Source of the DNA: Limosilactobacillus caecicola | GTDB lineage: Bacteria > Bacillota > Bacilli > Lactobacillales > Lactobacillaceae | Assembly: GCF_943192935.1 (NCBI RefSeq) | Contig: NZ_CALPCI010000001.1 | Coordinates: forward strand, 62,001-126,000 | Reading direction: 5' to 3' | DNA length: 64,000 bases | The notes under the pieces: generated by a model | Seen by the model: the letters and a program-made list of their open reading frames with translations, nothing else | The model's database searches: none | What the model was told of the DNA's origin: nothing | Made by a program: the position numbers and the translations under genes | Part shown: positions 33,339-40,852 of the stretch, piece after piece | Layout of the letters: each line of letters begins with the position of its first letter | Numbering within the stretch: the first letter of the stretch is position 1

Positions 33339-34298
33339 ATGGCTAAACACTTTATGGCAGCTAAAGATCTTGCACACATGCCCAGTGATTATGTCGAACC
33401 ATTACAGATGAGTGCGGCCGACTTTCCGGCTTCACAACTGAGCCCACAGGGCATGCAACACCTGTCAATCGACTTGAATAACTACTACCCCAAAGTCAAG
33501 TTAGGAGTTCCCTACGCCGTGAAAGACGGTGAAATTCTTCATCTCCAGATCATTGTGCCCGCGCTCCAAAACGACCAGCAGACCTTTCCACTACTAATGT
33601 GGGTCCAGGGTTCAGCCTTCCACAAACAAGACTTGGGCGATCGAATGGCACCAATGATGGAAATTGCCAAACACGGTTATGTAGTTGCAATGGTCGAATA
33701 CCGACACGCTCCGGAGCACGCCTTCCCCGTCCAGGTCCGTGATCTGAACACTGCAACCCGCTTCATGCTGGACCATGCTCAGCAATACCATGTTGATCCG
33801 ACAAAATACGTGGCCTGTGGTGATTCATCAGGCGGCCATACCGTTACTCTCGCAAGCGTCACCGAGGACCAACCATTCTTCAGCGACGAAGACATCCACA
33901 CTCGACCACTGTCATTCAAGGCTTGTATCGACCTCTACGGTCCTACCGACATTAGTCGAATGAATAAGGTCCCCTCAACCCAGGACCACGTGACCGCCCA
34001 CAGTCTTGAAGGTGAATTCTTCGGTACCAAGAATATTTATGATCACCCTGAACTGGTCCAAAAGGCCAACCCCATCGCCTACATCCGGAATGATCATGCT
34101 ATCCCACCATTCTTAATTATGCATGGCAATAAGGACCGGCTCGTGCCGTTTGAACAAAGTTGCTTACTATACCAAGCTTTGCGGGATCATGATAAAACCG
34201 TTTATTTCTACCAGATTGAGAATAGCGATCACGCAACTGACGCTTTCTACCGTCCCGAAGCATTACGCATCATTCTCAATTTTCTCGCGCAATATTAA
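33339..34298 (+). CDS. Alpha/beta hydrolase-3 family esterase
   Basis: A 319-residue soluble hydrolase of the acetyl-esterase/hormone-sensitive-lipase-like group. Nucleophile elbow GDSSGGHTV near 163-171 (Ser in DSSGG); probable acid Asp in HGNKDRLVPFEQS near 264; probable His in NSDHATDAFY near 294. The oxyanion region is WVQGSAFHKQDLGDR near 87-101, a variant of the usual HGGG. It lies in one operon with the LpdD-like gene, so it may free phenolic acids from esters for the decarboxylase; that link is inference. AGGAGG precedes the ATG. Confidence 0.85.
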   Translation: MAKHFMAAKDLAHMPSDYVEPLQMSAADFPASQLSPQGMQHLSIDLNNYYPKVKLGVPYAVKDGEILHLQIIVPALQNDQQTFPLLMWVQGSAFHKQDLGDRMAPMMEIAKHGYVVAMVEYRHAPEHAFPVQVRDLNTATRFMLDHAQQYHVDPTKYVACGDSSGGHTVTLASVTEDQPFFSDEDIHTRPLSFKACIDLYGPTDISRMNKVPSTQDHVTAHSLEGEFFGTKNIYDHPELVQKANPIAYIRNDHAIPPFLIMHGNKDRLVPFEQSCLLYQALRDHDKTVYFYQIENSDHATDAFYRPEALRIILNFLAQY

Positions 34299-34301
34299 AG
34301 A

Positions 34302-34335
34302 AACCGGGCGACTTCAAGCGTCGCCCGGTTTTGTT
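34302..34335. terminator. Bidirectional terminator after the esterase gene
   Basis: A perfect 11-bp GC-rich stem (34302-34312 with 34320-34330), 7-base loop, followed by TTGTTT; serves the esterase operon and, less well, the convergent GNAT gene. Confidence 0.88.
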
Positions 34336-34856
34336 TACAATAAATGTTCGAATAGTTTGGCAGGAGTGGGACCCAAGTCGCTGTAGTTGAGCAGCTGGTC
34401 ATTGACAAACTGAAAGCCAGCTTTCCGATACGCCTTTTCAGCCGGCAGATTGGGGTCAATAATGTCAAGGTGGACTACCCGTTGGCCATTACCTCGGGCC
34501 CATTCAAAGACTGCCTGAAGCGTTTGCTGAGCAATTCCGTGGCCCCAAAATTGTTTGTCAACCGCAAAGAGGTGCAAAACTGCGATCTGCTCATCAGTAA
34601 ATTTATGGGGCCAAGGGACATCACGGTAAGTCGGATCTTCCCCGACCGATACAACCCCCGCACCAGCAACCTGGTCCTCGACAAGGTTGATAATCACTTG
34701 GTGATCCGTAATTGCTTGAGCCAAACTCGCACGTGATGGGTAATCTCCCCAGGTCCACTTTGGGGTGTATTGATCCTGGGCTTGTTGATCACAGACCCTT
34801 TCATAAAAACGGCAGACCCGGTCCAGGTCTGTCGATGTTGCAAATCTAATCGTCAT
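34335..34856 (-). CDS. GNAT-family N-acetyltransferase
   Basis: A 173-residue acetyltransferase starting MTIRFATSTDLDRVCRFYERV; the ATG is preferred over an adjoining TTG given the AAGGGGA site 7 bases upstream. The acetyl-CoA site is the LHLFAVDKQFWGHGIAQQTLQAV block near residues 93-115, followed by VHLDIIDPNLPAEKAYRKAGFQ. Substrate is unknown. It lies alone between the esterase and the hydrolase-like remnant. Confidence 0.88.
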   Translation of the reverse strand: MTIRFATSTDLDRVCRFYERVCDQQAQDQYTPKWTWGDYPSRASLAQAITDHQVIINLVEDQVAGAGVVSVGEDPTYRDVPWPHKFTDEQIAVLHLFAVDKQFWGHGIAQQTLQAVFEWARGNGQRVVHLDIIDPNLPAEKAYRKAGFQFVNDQLLNYSDLGPTPAKLFEHLL

Positions 34857-34907
34857 CAAATCATCCCCTTATGTTGAGAATGATTATAGCTAGTTTTTGA
34901 AGCGAAC

Positions 34908-35396
34908 TCAACGAACCAGCTGGGTTTGACGCATCCGTGAGCGGATCAGGCCCTGGTACTCGACGTTGTCGTAATTGCCCAGCAATTCACTGGCTCGGGC
35001 CAGCGCTAAATCGTCAGGATTCGTCAGTAAACGCCGAATGTGTGGATGATCACTGACGTACTGCCGAGTAATTGATGACGCTTCGCCAATTCCATGAATG
35101 GTGAACCGCTCCAGATCATAAGCAGCCACCACGTGTTGAATTTCTGCTAACCGTTCCTGGTCTCTAAATTTAGTGATGTCTGTTGGTTGGTCTGAGAGAT
35201 AAGAGCCCAATAGTTCAACAAAAATAATTTCCACATCGTTTTCCCGAGCAAATTCAGTAAATGCCGTGAGGTAATTCCACGGCATTGTCGTTGAGTCATG
35301 TACCAACATCAATTTGCGTGGTCCATAACCAACACGACGGGTCCAAATATGGTCACCATTAGCTAAAGTAACAAAAGAGGTTTGTGCAGATTTCAT
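34908..35396 (-). CDS. Truncated, catalytically dead prolyl-aminopeptidase-like hydrolase
   Basis: A 162-residue intact frame aligning by eye with the N-terminal half of proline iminopeptidase-type hydrolases (usually about 290-310 residues). Recognisable parts are TRRVGYGPRKLMLVH, EIIFVELLGSYLSDQP and, at the end, a cap-domain motif NVEYQGLIRSRM. The family's oxyanion motif HGGPG is replaced by HDSTT, and the nucleophile elbow GHSWGG by GIGEAS, so no catalytic Ser exists. The C-terminal half with Asp and His is missing. Yet the frame is open with GGGGGAG before the ATG. A pseudoenzyme or a decaying gene. Confidence 0.62.
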   Translation of the reverse strand: MKSAQTSFVTLANGDHIWTRRVGYGPRKLMLVHDSTTMPWNYLTAFTEFARENDVEIIFVELLGSYLSDQPTDITKFRDQERLAEIQHVVAAYDLERFTIHGIGEASSITRQYVSDHPHIRRLLTNPDDLALARASELLGNYDNVEYQGLIRSRMRQTQLVR

Positions 35397-35627
35397 GATG
35401 CTCCCCCATTTCTAATCCGTTAATAATGTAAGCGATTTCCACGCTTACATGATACTCCTTTTCTCCACTATAAGTAACTAATCGTGAACATTGAATAAAA
35501 AGGTGTTAATTTCCCGGGAAATTAAAAATTTCAGAAGGCAATCTTTTCCTTAATTCTTCAAGGTTTTGGGCTGCTTTTTCAAAATATTTTGCTATAATAA
35601 TGGTGAAATTTTGAGGGAGGGATTACC

Positions 35628-36776
35628 ATGAAAAAGCCTTTTCAAGATATCCAGCCAACTAATCTGAAAGATCAGTACGGTGCCCCGACGAAAGCTGAAA
35701 TTTGGTTTGGTAATCCATATATGCCATGGCGTGATCCACAAGTTCCAGGTGGAAAGTGGGGACAACTATTGACCATTCGATCAAGTGGCAAGTGTGAAAT
35801 CGCTGCGCAAGTTTTTAATGATGATATTCGGCAACCCATTGCCGGTCAAGATCACGAGGAAATCCAAGTAACGCCTGAACAGGCCCAGGAAATGCTCGAT
35901 GATACACTCAAACTTTTAAATTACTTCGGCAAAGTTGATACGGACCATCAACAAATTCGGACCCAGGAAACGACGATTTGGACAGACACTGGCAAGGTCA
36001 TCGCTTTTTATGACTATGCTGGTGAAAACCGCCCCGTTTCTCAATTGGCAATGGCAATTCGACGGACCCTTGGTCAGGCCGATCTGATGGTCTTTGACGG
36101 CAATAGCCATGATGACTTTATTGACCGGTTCACGATTAACTACGCTGAAAAGGACGATTATCACGAAACACTGGTACTCAATCGAGCTGACAATTCCATC
36201 ACCTATGATCGAAAAATCAAGGATGGTCCAACCGTCACAACTGTTTATCGAGACCTGGTGGATGTAACCCACATTTTGGATAACCTGAATTCAGTGGATT
36301 TTGCGGAGACCATCCCAGGAATTCCGGAAGACGTCGTGCCGGATCAGGAAGATAAGTTTGGCCATTTTGACTGTGTCATTCAACGTCGGCAGCTTCGGCC
36401 AATTCATTTCAGTGGTGATTATGAACAATACTGTCTACCGAAGCCGTGGACCACTCTTATGAAGGTCCTTGGTGATTTAATGGACGTGCCACCAATGGGA
36501 GAATTACTCAACCCCGATTATTACCAACGCCGGCGGCGGACGACCGATGATGTGATCTACCTCACGGTGACCTTCAACGAGTTCAGTAATCAATACCAAT
36601 ATTTAACTGACGATGATTCCATCGAAATTGGGGATCAGGTGGTGGTCCCAGTGGGCGATGACGACCACGAACAAACCGTCACGGTGGCGGGCAAACACTA
36701 CTACAAGCGTGATGAAGTCCCCTATCCCCTGGATAAAGTCAAAGAAGTCATCCGTAAAGCAAACGTCAACGATTAA
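35628..36776 (+). CDS. Uncharacterised 382-residue protein
   Basis: A soluble, acidic protein with no signal peptide or membrane helix. The N-terminus begins MKKPFQDIQPTNLKDQYGAP; the middle (about 150-240) is beta-rich with VYRDLVDVTHILDNL. The last 60 residues form what looks like a separate small domain: TDDDSIEIGDQVVVPVG, then a YYKRDEVPYPLDKVKEVIRK tail. I do not recognise a family. AGGGAGGG precedes the ATG. It is transcribed alone with its own terminator. Confidence 0.8.
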   Translation: MKKPFQDIQPTNLKDQYGAPTKAEIWFGNPYMPWRDPQVPGGKWGQLLTIRSSGKCEIAAQVFNDDIRQPIAGQDHEEIQVTPEQAQEMLDDTLKLLNYFGKVDTDHQQIRTQETTIWTDTGKVIAFYDYAGENRPVSQLAMAIRRTLGQADLMVFDGNSHDDFIDRFTINYAEKDDYHETLVLNRADNSITYDRKIKDGPTVTTVYRDLVDVTHILDNLNSVDFAETIPGIPEDVVPDQEDKFGHFDCVIQRRQLRPIHFSGDYEQYCLPKPWTTLMKVLGDLMDVPPMGELLNPDYYQRRRRTTDDVIYLTVTFNEFSNQYQYLTDDDSIEIGDQVVVPVGDDDHEQTVTVAGKHYYKRDEVPYPLDKVKEVIRKANVND

Positions 36777-36780
36777 AAAA

Positions 36781-36822
36781 ATTCCCAGGTTGAAATTGAT
36801 GTTCCAGCCTGGGAATCGTTTT
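36781..36822 (+). terminator. Terminator of the 382-residue protein gene
   Basis: A 9-bp stem (36781-36789 with 36808-36816), a loop of 18 bases, then a T-run. Also faces the 3' end of the convergent oxidoreductase. Confidence 0.82.
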
Positions 36823-36828
36823 TTATGA

Positions 36829-37395
36829 TTATTTGTTAATACCGAAACCGCCGTTCCAGCTAATTTGCTTACTTGCTGCCAGCTTCATTTGTAGGAAACC
36901 GACTGCTTCCATTTCGCGGGCCCGCTTGAGGCTACCGGCATCCATCGTTTGTAGCGGTGAAGCCTCTAAAGCCGTTGCCAACGACTTTTTAGCCGCATCG
37001 TCATCACCAGCGATCAGGACAGTGGTGGTCGTGTCGCCAACCTTACCACTACTTAAAGTACCGGCAAAGTTGGTGTTAAAGGCTTTGAGCACTTTACTGT
37101 TTGGCAACTTTGCTTGCAATTCAGCCGCTGCAGAACTATCAGCCGGGACTTGTAATTCATCCCAGGTATCAAAGTTCAAGGGATTGGTAATATCAATTAC
37201 CACTTTACCAACTAATTGATCGCCATATTGGTCCACAATGGAATCCAAAGCGCCATATGGGACCGCCAAAACTACGATGTTACCAAAACTAGTGGCCGGA
37301 TGCGTGGAATCAACGTAAGTAACGTCGTTCCCCATCTCGAGGTTGTGACCAATGGCCTTCCCCATATTGCCAGTTCCAATAATTGTAATTTCCAT
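36829..37395 (-). CDS. F420-dependent-type NADPH oxidoreductase
   Basis: A 188-residue Rossmann protein resembling NADPH-dependent F420 reductases. Start EITIIGTGNMGKAIGH (GxGxxG), NIVVLAVPYGALDSIVDQY near 39-57, VVIDITNPLNFD near 65 and KVLKAFNTNFAGTLSSG near 100. Lactobacilli do not make F420, so the true acceptor (flavin, quinone or other) is unknown. A short single-gene unit beside the membrane-protein pseudogene. Confidence 0.82.
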   Translation of the reverse strand: MEITIIGTGNMGKAIGHNLEMGNDVTYVDSTHPATSFGNIVVLAVPYGALDSIVDQYGDQLVGKVVIDITNPLNFDTWDELQVPADSSAAAELQAKLPNSKVLKAFNTNFAGTLSSGKVGDTTTTVLIAGDDDAAKKSLATALEASPLQTMDAGSLKRAREMEAVGFLQMKLAASKQISWNGGFGINK

Positions 37396-37524
37396 GCTTG
37401 ATCATTCCTTTCAAGTGTTAATTGATTGTCTAAGCATGGTTATTGTATACCAATTTCTTACTAATTAAAAGTAAGTGGTAAATTTTTTTGATAATTTTCC
37501 TTTGGAGCCGCCCTTCATAACCAA

Positions 37525-37969
37525 TCAAGCCTGGTCATCATTTGAGTGCATCACGATGTTTGCGCATTGGTAGATTGAGATCGCACAACATAAGGTGGCA
37601 ATTCCCATAAAACATTAGATCATCCGGACTAGAAATGGTAAATTAGGAACCCCAAGTTTGGTAAACAACGCCACAAAGTAACTAAAGCATGCGATAAAGG
37701 CCACCTCACCCAAAAAACGCCACTTATCCCATTGACGAATAAGTAACTGGTTAGCGACGGTCGTGAGAGTGCCGACAATAAACATCGGCCAACCAACTGT
37801 GTTCCCAAATAAGGCCCCGAGGTTAACTTCGGAGGCCGTCTATGGACTGGTTCCCGACATTTGAAGCAACTGTGAGCCCATTCCCAAATACGTTCACCAA
37901 TCCCGTAATCAAGGCAAGGCGCCGGAGTGACGTTGTATTATTATGGTGATGGGGTTGTGAAGATAACAT
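37525..37969 (-). pseudogene. Decayed YczE-like membrane protein
   Basis: Reading the minus strand from an ATG at 37969 gives MLSSQPHHHNNTT and then LALITGLVNVFGNGLTVASNVG, a membrane-protein start, until a frameshift near 37840. In the shifted frame an in-frame TAG stands where a Trp (SPW-TASEVNLG) is expected. The frame then runs through LFGNTVGWPMFIVGTLTTVA and hydrophobic helices to a TAA at 37615, and on as CFMGIATLCCAISIYQ to a TGA at 37525. The pattern resembles YczE/YitT-type membrane proteins. One indel, two internal stops and a missing C-terminus mark it as dead. The family call is tentative. Confidence 0.75.
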
Positions 37970-38019
37970 TATTGACTTCCTTTTTTAATTGATAATGATT
38001 AGCTTACTCCATTTTTGGA

Positions 38020-38050
38020 CTTGTCGTACAAGTATGTAAAAGTATATAAT
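38020..38050 (+). promoter_or_regulatory. Candidate promoter/operator of the DinJ-YafQ pair
   Basis: TTGTCG at 38021-38026, an 18-base spacer and TATAAT at 38045-38050, with a 13-base palindrome (38020-38032, 5-base arms) over the -35 region. This is where a DinJ-type autorepressor would bind. Predicted only. Confidence 0.5.
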
Positions 38051-38078
38051 TAGCATACTAGAAAGGTGGGTGGTTTAA

Positions 38079-38402
38079 ATGCAAACACCAACAAAAAACA
38101 ATAAGTTAGTTCAAATCAAAATTCCTGCACCCGTTAAAGATAAATTGGATGAAATCTTTGCTAAAGATGGGACTACAACCCCCCAAGCACTAAAGATGAT
38201 TGCGACCCAAATCGCCAACAGTGGAATTTCACCATTCACAACCATGTATTATGAAAATTATACAAAACCAGTTAGCCCTGAACTAAAAGATCACTTACGG
38301 ACTGATGAACTCGAATCACTAGGATTACTTTCTGATAAATCTGAAACTTACTCTACTGAAGAAGAATTAGATAATGCTTTTAAAAAAAATTTAGGAATGT
38401 AA
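38079..38402 (+). CDS. RelB/DinJ-family antitoxin
   Basis: A 107-residue antitoxin with the ribbon-helix-helix region KLVQIKIPAPVKDKLDEIF at residues 9-27, typical of RelB/DinJ, followed by GTTTPQALKMIATQIANSG. The acidic C-terminus ends STEEELDNAFKKNLGM. It precedes the YafQ-like toxin by 3 bases. The stretch from here to about 40.9 kb is AT-rich relative to its surroundings. Confidence 0.88.
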   Translation: MQTPTKNNKLVQIKIPAPVKDKLDEIFAKDGTTTPQALKMIATQIANSGISPFTTMYYENYTKPVSPELKDHLRTDELESLGLLSDKSETYSTEEELDNAFKKNLGM

Positions 38403-38405
38403 GCC

Positions 38406-38720
38406 ATGAAGTATCAAGTAAATATTCCAGACAAATTTTGGTTAAGCATTAAAAATTTAAGGACTCAATATACAAGGGATGAACTAAGTGAAATCGTTGC
38501 TGAACTTAAAGAGTCAATCCGAATGTTGGCTAATAACGGAAAGCTCCCCGACGAATATCATGACCATCTATTAAGACGCAGTCCTTATGTAAATTATAAT
38601 GAATATCATATTTACGACGATGATGTTCTGGTAATTTATCAGCGACGTGAGAAAAAATTATATTTGCGCTTTGTAGAAGTAACGAATCATCAACAACTTA
38701 GGAAAAATAGTGATCATTAA
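38406..38720 (+). CDS. YafQ/RelE-family toxin
   Basis: A 104-residue RelE-superfamily toxin closest in pattern to YafQ. The block PDEYHDHLLRRS near 48-59 corresponds to the conserved YafQ His region, followed by NEYHIYDDDVLVIYQRR near 65-81 and the C-terminal RFVEVTNHQQL carrying the final His. YafQ-type toxins cut mRNA on the ribosome. The frame looks intact. Translationally coupled to the antitoxin. Confidence 0.87.
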   Translation: MKYQVNIPDKFWLSIKNLRTQYTRDELSEIVAELKESIRMLANNGKLPDEYHDHLLRRSPYVNYNEYHIYDDDVLVIYQRREKKLYLRFVEVTNHQQLRKNSDH

Positions 38721-38740
38721 ACTTTACACACCTACAAAAA

Positions 38741-38782
38741 AAGACTTGATTGCAGAAGTTTTTCACAATCAAGTCTTTTTTG
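38741..38782 (+). terminator. Terminator of the DinJ-YafQ operon
   Basis: A perfect 12-bp stem (38741-38752 with 38766-38777), 13-base loop, then a T-run; it is preceded by an A-run and could work in both directions. Confidence 0.87.
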
Positions 38783-39123
38783 TACGCTGATAGTCGTCGC
38801 TTTCAGCTCCTCAATAGCACTGTGATACTCTCACCAAATAGGTAAGTCATTCGTAAGTAATGAAGCTTCGCTATGCTCGCTCCATTACAACGACTGACTC
38901 AACATGCCGTGAGCTGATGTAGTCAATTACACATTCTGGATATGCTGCTACGTTAGGTGTTTTGGTTTGTTTAGGCCAAGACATTATGTCTGTTAACTCG
39001 ATGCCATAATCCCAAATTATCTCTGATTATCTACATGAGTAGCAGGTTCCAAATTATTACTGGTTTGGGGAAACACAATGAAAAGCAGTGGTATCCCAGG
39101 ACGTTTGTGGGAAACTCATACTG
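38783..39123. other. Non-coding stretch with an imperfect long hairpin
   Basis: About 340 bases without a convincing gene. At 38853-38898 an imperfect inverted repeat of about 16 pairs with small bulges can fold into a stem with a GC-rich tip. No homology to a known RNA or mobile element was recognised. It may hold remains of a lost gene or a structured RNA. Confidence 0.35.
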
Positions 39124-39723
39124 TCAATATGGCAGAGATTGATGGTCGGCTTCCAGATTACTCTGGATCACTTTATAAATTTCACTATGTTCATCATCAA
39201 CTTCTGTCGTATCTAAAATAAGAATTTCATCCACAAATGAATATAATTTTTTAGGAGATTCGCTAAAATCATTAGTAGTGATTAAAATATTTATTTTTGC
39301 CTTGGAATTATTTAAAACAGAACAAAATTTGGGGAAGTCTTTGTCATCCAATGCGGATTGTACTGGATGGAAGACCACGAAATCTTTATCAAATCCAAAC
39401 TGAAAATCTCTATTTCTTTTCCATTGAGTAAAATTAACAGTTAAACCATTTATATTAAAAGCATCACTTAGATTAAGTTTTGGAATACTTTCCCTAATCC
39501 CTCTTTGCAAAAACTCTCTTTCATGTGGAACCGTTGTATTACCAATAACAATAGTTCCATCATCAAATCCTGTCGTTTCATAAAGGCAGGCAAATACTAG
39601 CAATAATTTATCATTATCAAAATACCCGCGTACCAGGATGTTATGTGTGTTGTCATCCAACAATAACTTCTCAAATTCACTAACAAATTCTTGAGGCTTT
39701 ACCTTTTGAACTTTCTCTGTCAT
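39124..39723 (-). CDS. Unknown 199-residue protein beside the Abi_C gene
   Basis: A soluble protein of no recognised family. A central region (NINGLTVNFTQWKRNRDFQFGFDKDF) is aromatic and charged. The C-terminal part has alternating hydrophobic strands, INILITTNDFSESP and FVDEILILDTTEVDDEH, resembling the strand-loop ends of a nucleotide-binding or Rossmann-like fold, but no Walker motif is present. It lies downstream of the Abi_C gene on the same strand in AT-rich DNA. A defence role is guilt by association only. Confidence 0.72.
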   Translation of the reverse strand: MTEKVQKVKPQEFVSEFEKLLLDDNTHNILVRGYFDNDKLLLVFACLYETTGFDDGTIVIGNTTVPHEREFLQRGIRESIPKLNLSDAFNINGLTVNFTQWKRNRDFQFGFDKDFVVFHPVQSALDDKDFPKFCSVLNNSKAKINILITTNDFSESPKKLYSFVDEILILDTTEVDDEHSEIYKVIQSNLEADHQSLPY

Positions 39724-39760
39724 CCTTTATGCTCGCTCCTGTATTGTACAAACCAAATGG

Positions 39761-39877
39761 TTACTTCACCGCATAAGAAACTTGATCGGTAATATCGCAG
39801 ATTTCAGAAATTTTAGCAATGATAGCTAAGATCACTGTCGCGGAGAAGTTGGATTCTATAACCGTTCCATTTTCCAA
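39761..39877 (-). pseudogene. Possible gene remnant between the unknown gene and Abi_C
   Basis: A 38-codon frame ending KISEICDITDQVSYAVK, with a protein-like composition and an in-frame TGA just upstream. No ribosome site precedes its TTG, so it is more likely the tail of a lost gene than a functional peptide. The parent is not recognised. Confidence 0.3.
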
Positions 39878-39919
39878 TTTTTCTGTTGCACTTCAAGCCA
39901 CCTAATCTTTTTATTAACC

Positions 39920-40852
39920 CTAATAATTTATTTCTCCGTTAGTTTTCTTTTCCACCGATAAAATAAAATCTGCCATTGTTGTTGCGGCATTAACTGCTAG
40001 ACGTGCATGATGTTTATCAATAGTCAAACGTTTTTCACCAACACCATGAGAATCACTATTCTTATTGCGCATTTCTGATACTGCTGAAACTATATTTTCT
40101 AATCCAGATAATAAACGGTTGATCCTTTTATCAGCATTTCTATCTTCATGCATTTTATACTCGTCTTTAACCTGTTTATAAAGTTTATTTATATCGCCTT
40201 TAGTGCTGGGCTTAATATTCCGCTTTTCAAGCACATAATGAAAGGTTTCCTCTAATATAGTTCTGGCTTGTGTTAATGCACTATCATAATTTCCAATGTC
40301 AACATTACCTATGGCTCTTTTAGATAACAGTTTTATATAATCACGATCTACACTTTTTACATTTTTAATGGATATCTTAGGATCCGATGTATTATTAGAA
40401 ACCATCAGAACTATTCGGTTATCAATAATCATCTTATTTCCACCAAAATGAAGTATTGTGTTAATTCTTTCAAGCGCACTTTCAACAGACAACTTATGGT
40501 ATTTTTTAAATTCGTCCTTACTAAGTTCAGTACTAATGTCTCTAGTAAAATTAGATTCATCAAAGAGATAAGCAAGTATGCTTGGTATTCTTCCTGAACT
40601 AATACCATAATCAATTAAATCAAACATATATTGCCATCGAGACTTCATATCAGTATATTCCGTTGTCGAGCCAAATGTTTTTGCCACATCACAAATATCT
40701 GGTCCACTCAATCTTGGCATAGCTATTTTTAAATCAGCAACTCCAAAATAAGAGCCAATATTGTGTATCCTAAAATCACCAAATGTTTCGTCACCATCTA
40801 GTACCTCAACTATTCTTTTATTTTTTAATAACTTGTATTTTTCTAAATCCAT
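39920..40852 (-). CDS. Abi_C-domain abortive infection protein
   Basis: A 310-residue soluble protein. The N-terminal ~170 residues are unassigned. Residues about 185-302 match the Abi_C (abortive infection C-terminal) pattern: NYDSALTQARTILEETFHYV, INKLYKQVKDEY, LLSGLENIVSAVSEMRNK and HARLAVNAATTMADFIL. The segment RNKNSDSHG (Arg262 to His269) has the R-x6-H spacing of HEPN RNase motifs. Such proteins are linked to phage resistance, so an RNase-based defence role is likely but unproven. It is AT-rich, with the unknown gene downstream on the same strand. Confidence 0.82.
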   Translation of the reverse strand: MDLEKYKLLKNKRIVEVLDGDETFGDFRIHNIGSYFGVADLKIAMPRLSGPDICDVAKTFGSTTEYTDMKSRWQYMFDLIDYGISSGRIPSILAYLFDESNFTRDISTELSKDEFKKYHKLSVESALERINTILHFGGNKMIIDNRIVLMVSNNTSDPKISIKNVKSVDRDYIKLLSKRAIGNVDIGNYDSALTQARTILEETFHYVLEKRNIKPSTKGDINKLYKQVKDEYKMHEDRNADKRINRLLSGLENIVSAVSEMRNKNSDSHGVGEKRLTIDKHHARLAVNAATTMADFILSVEKKTNGEINY

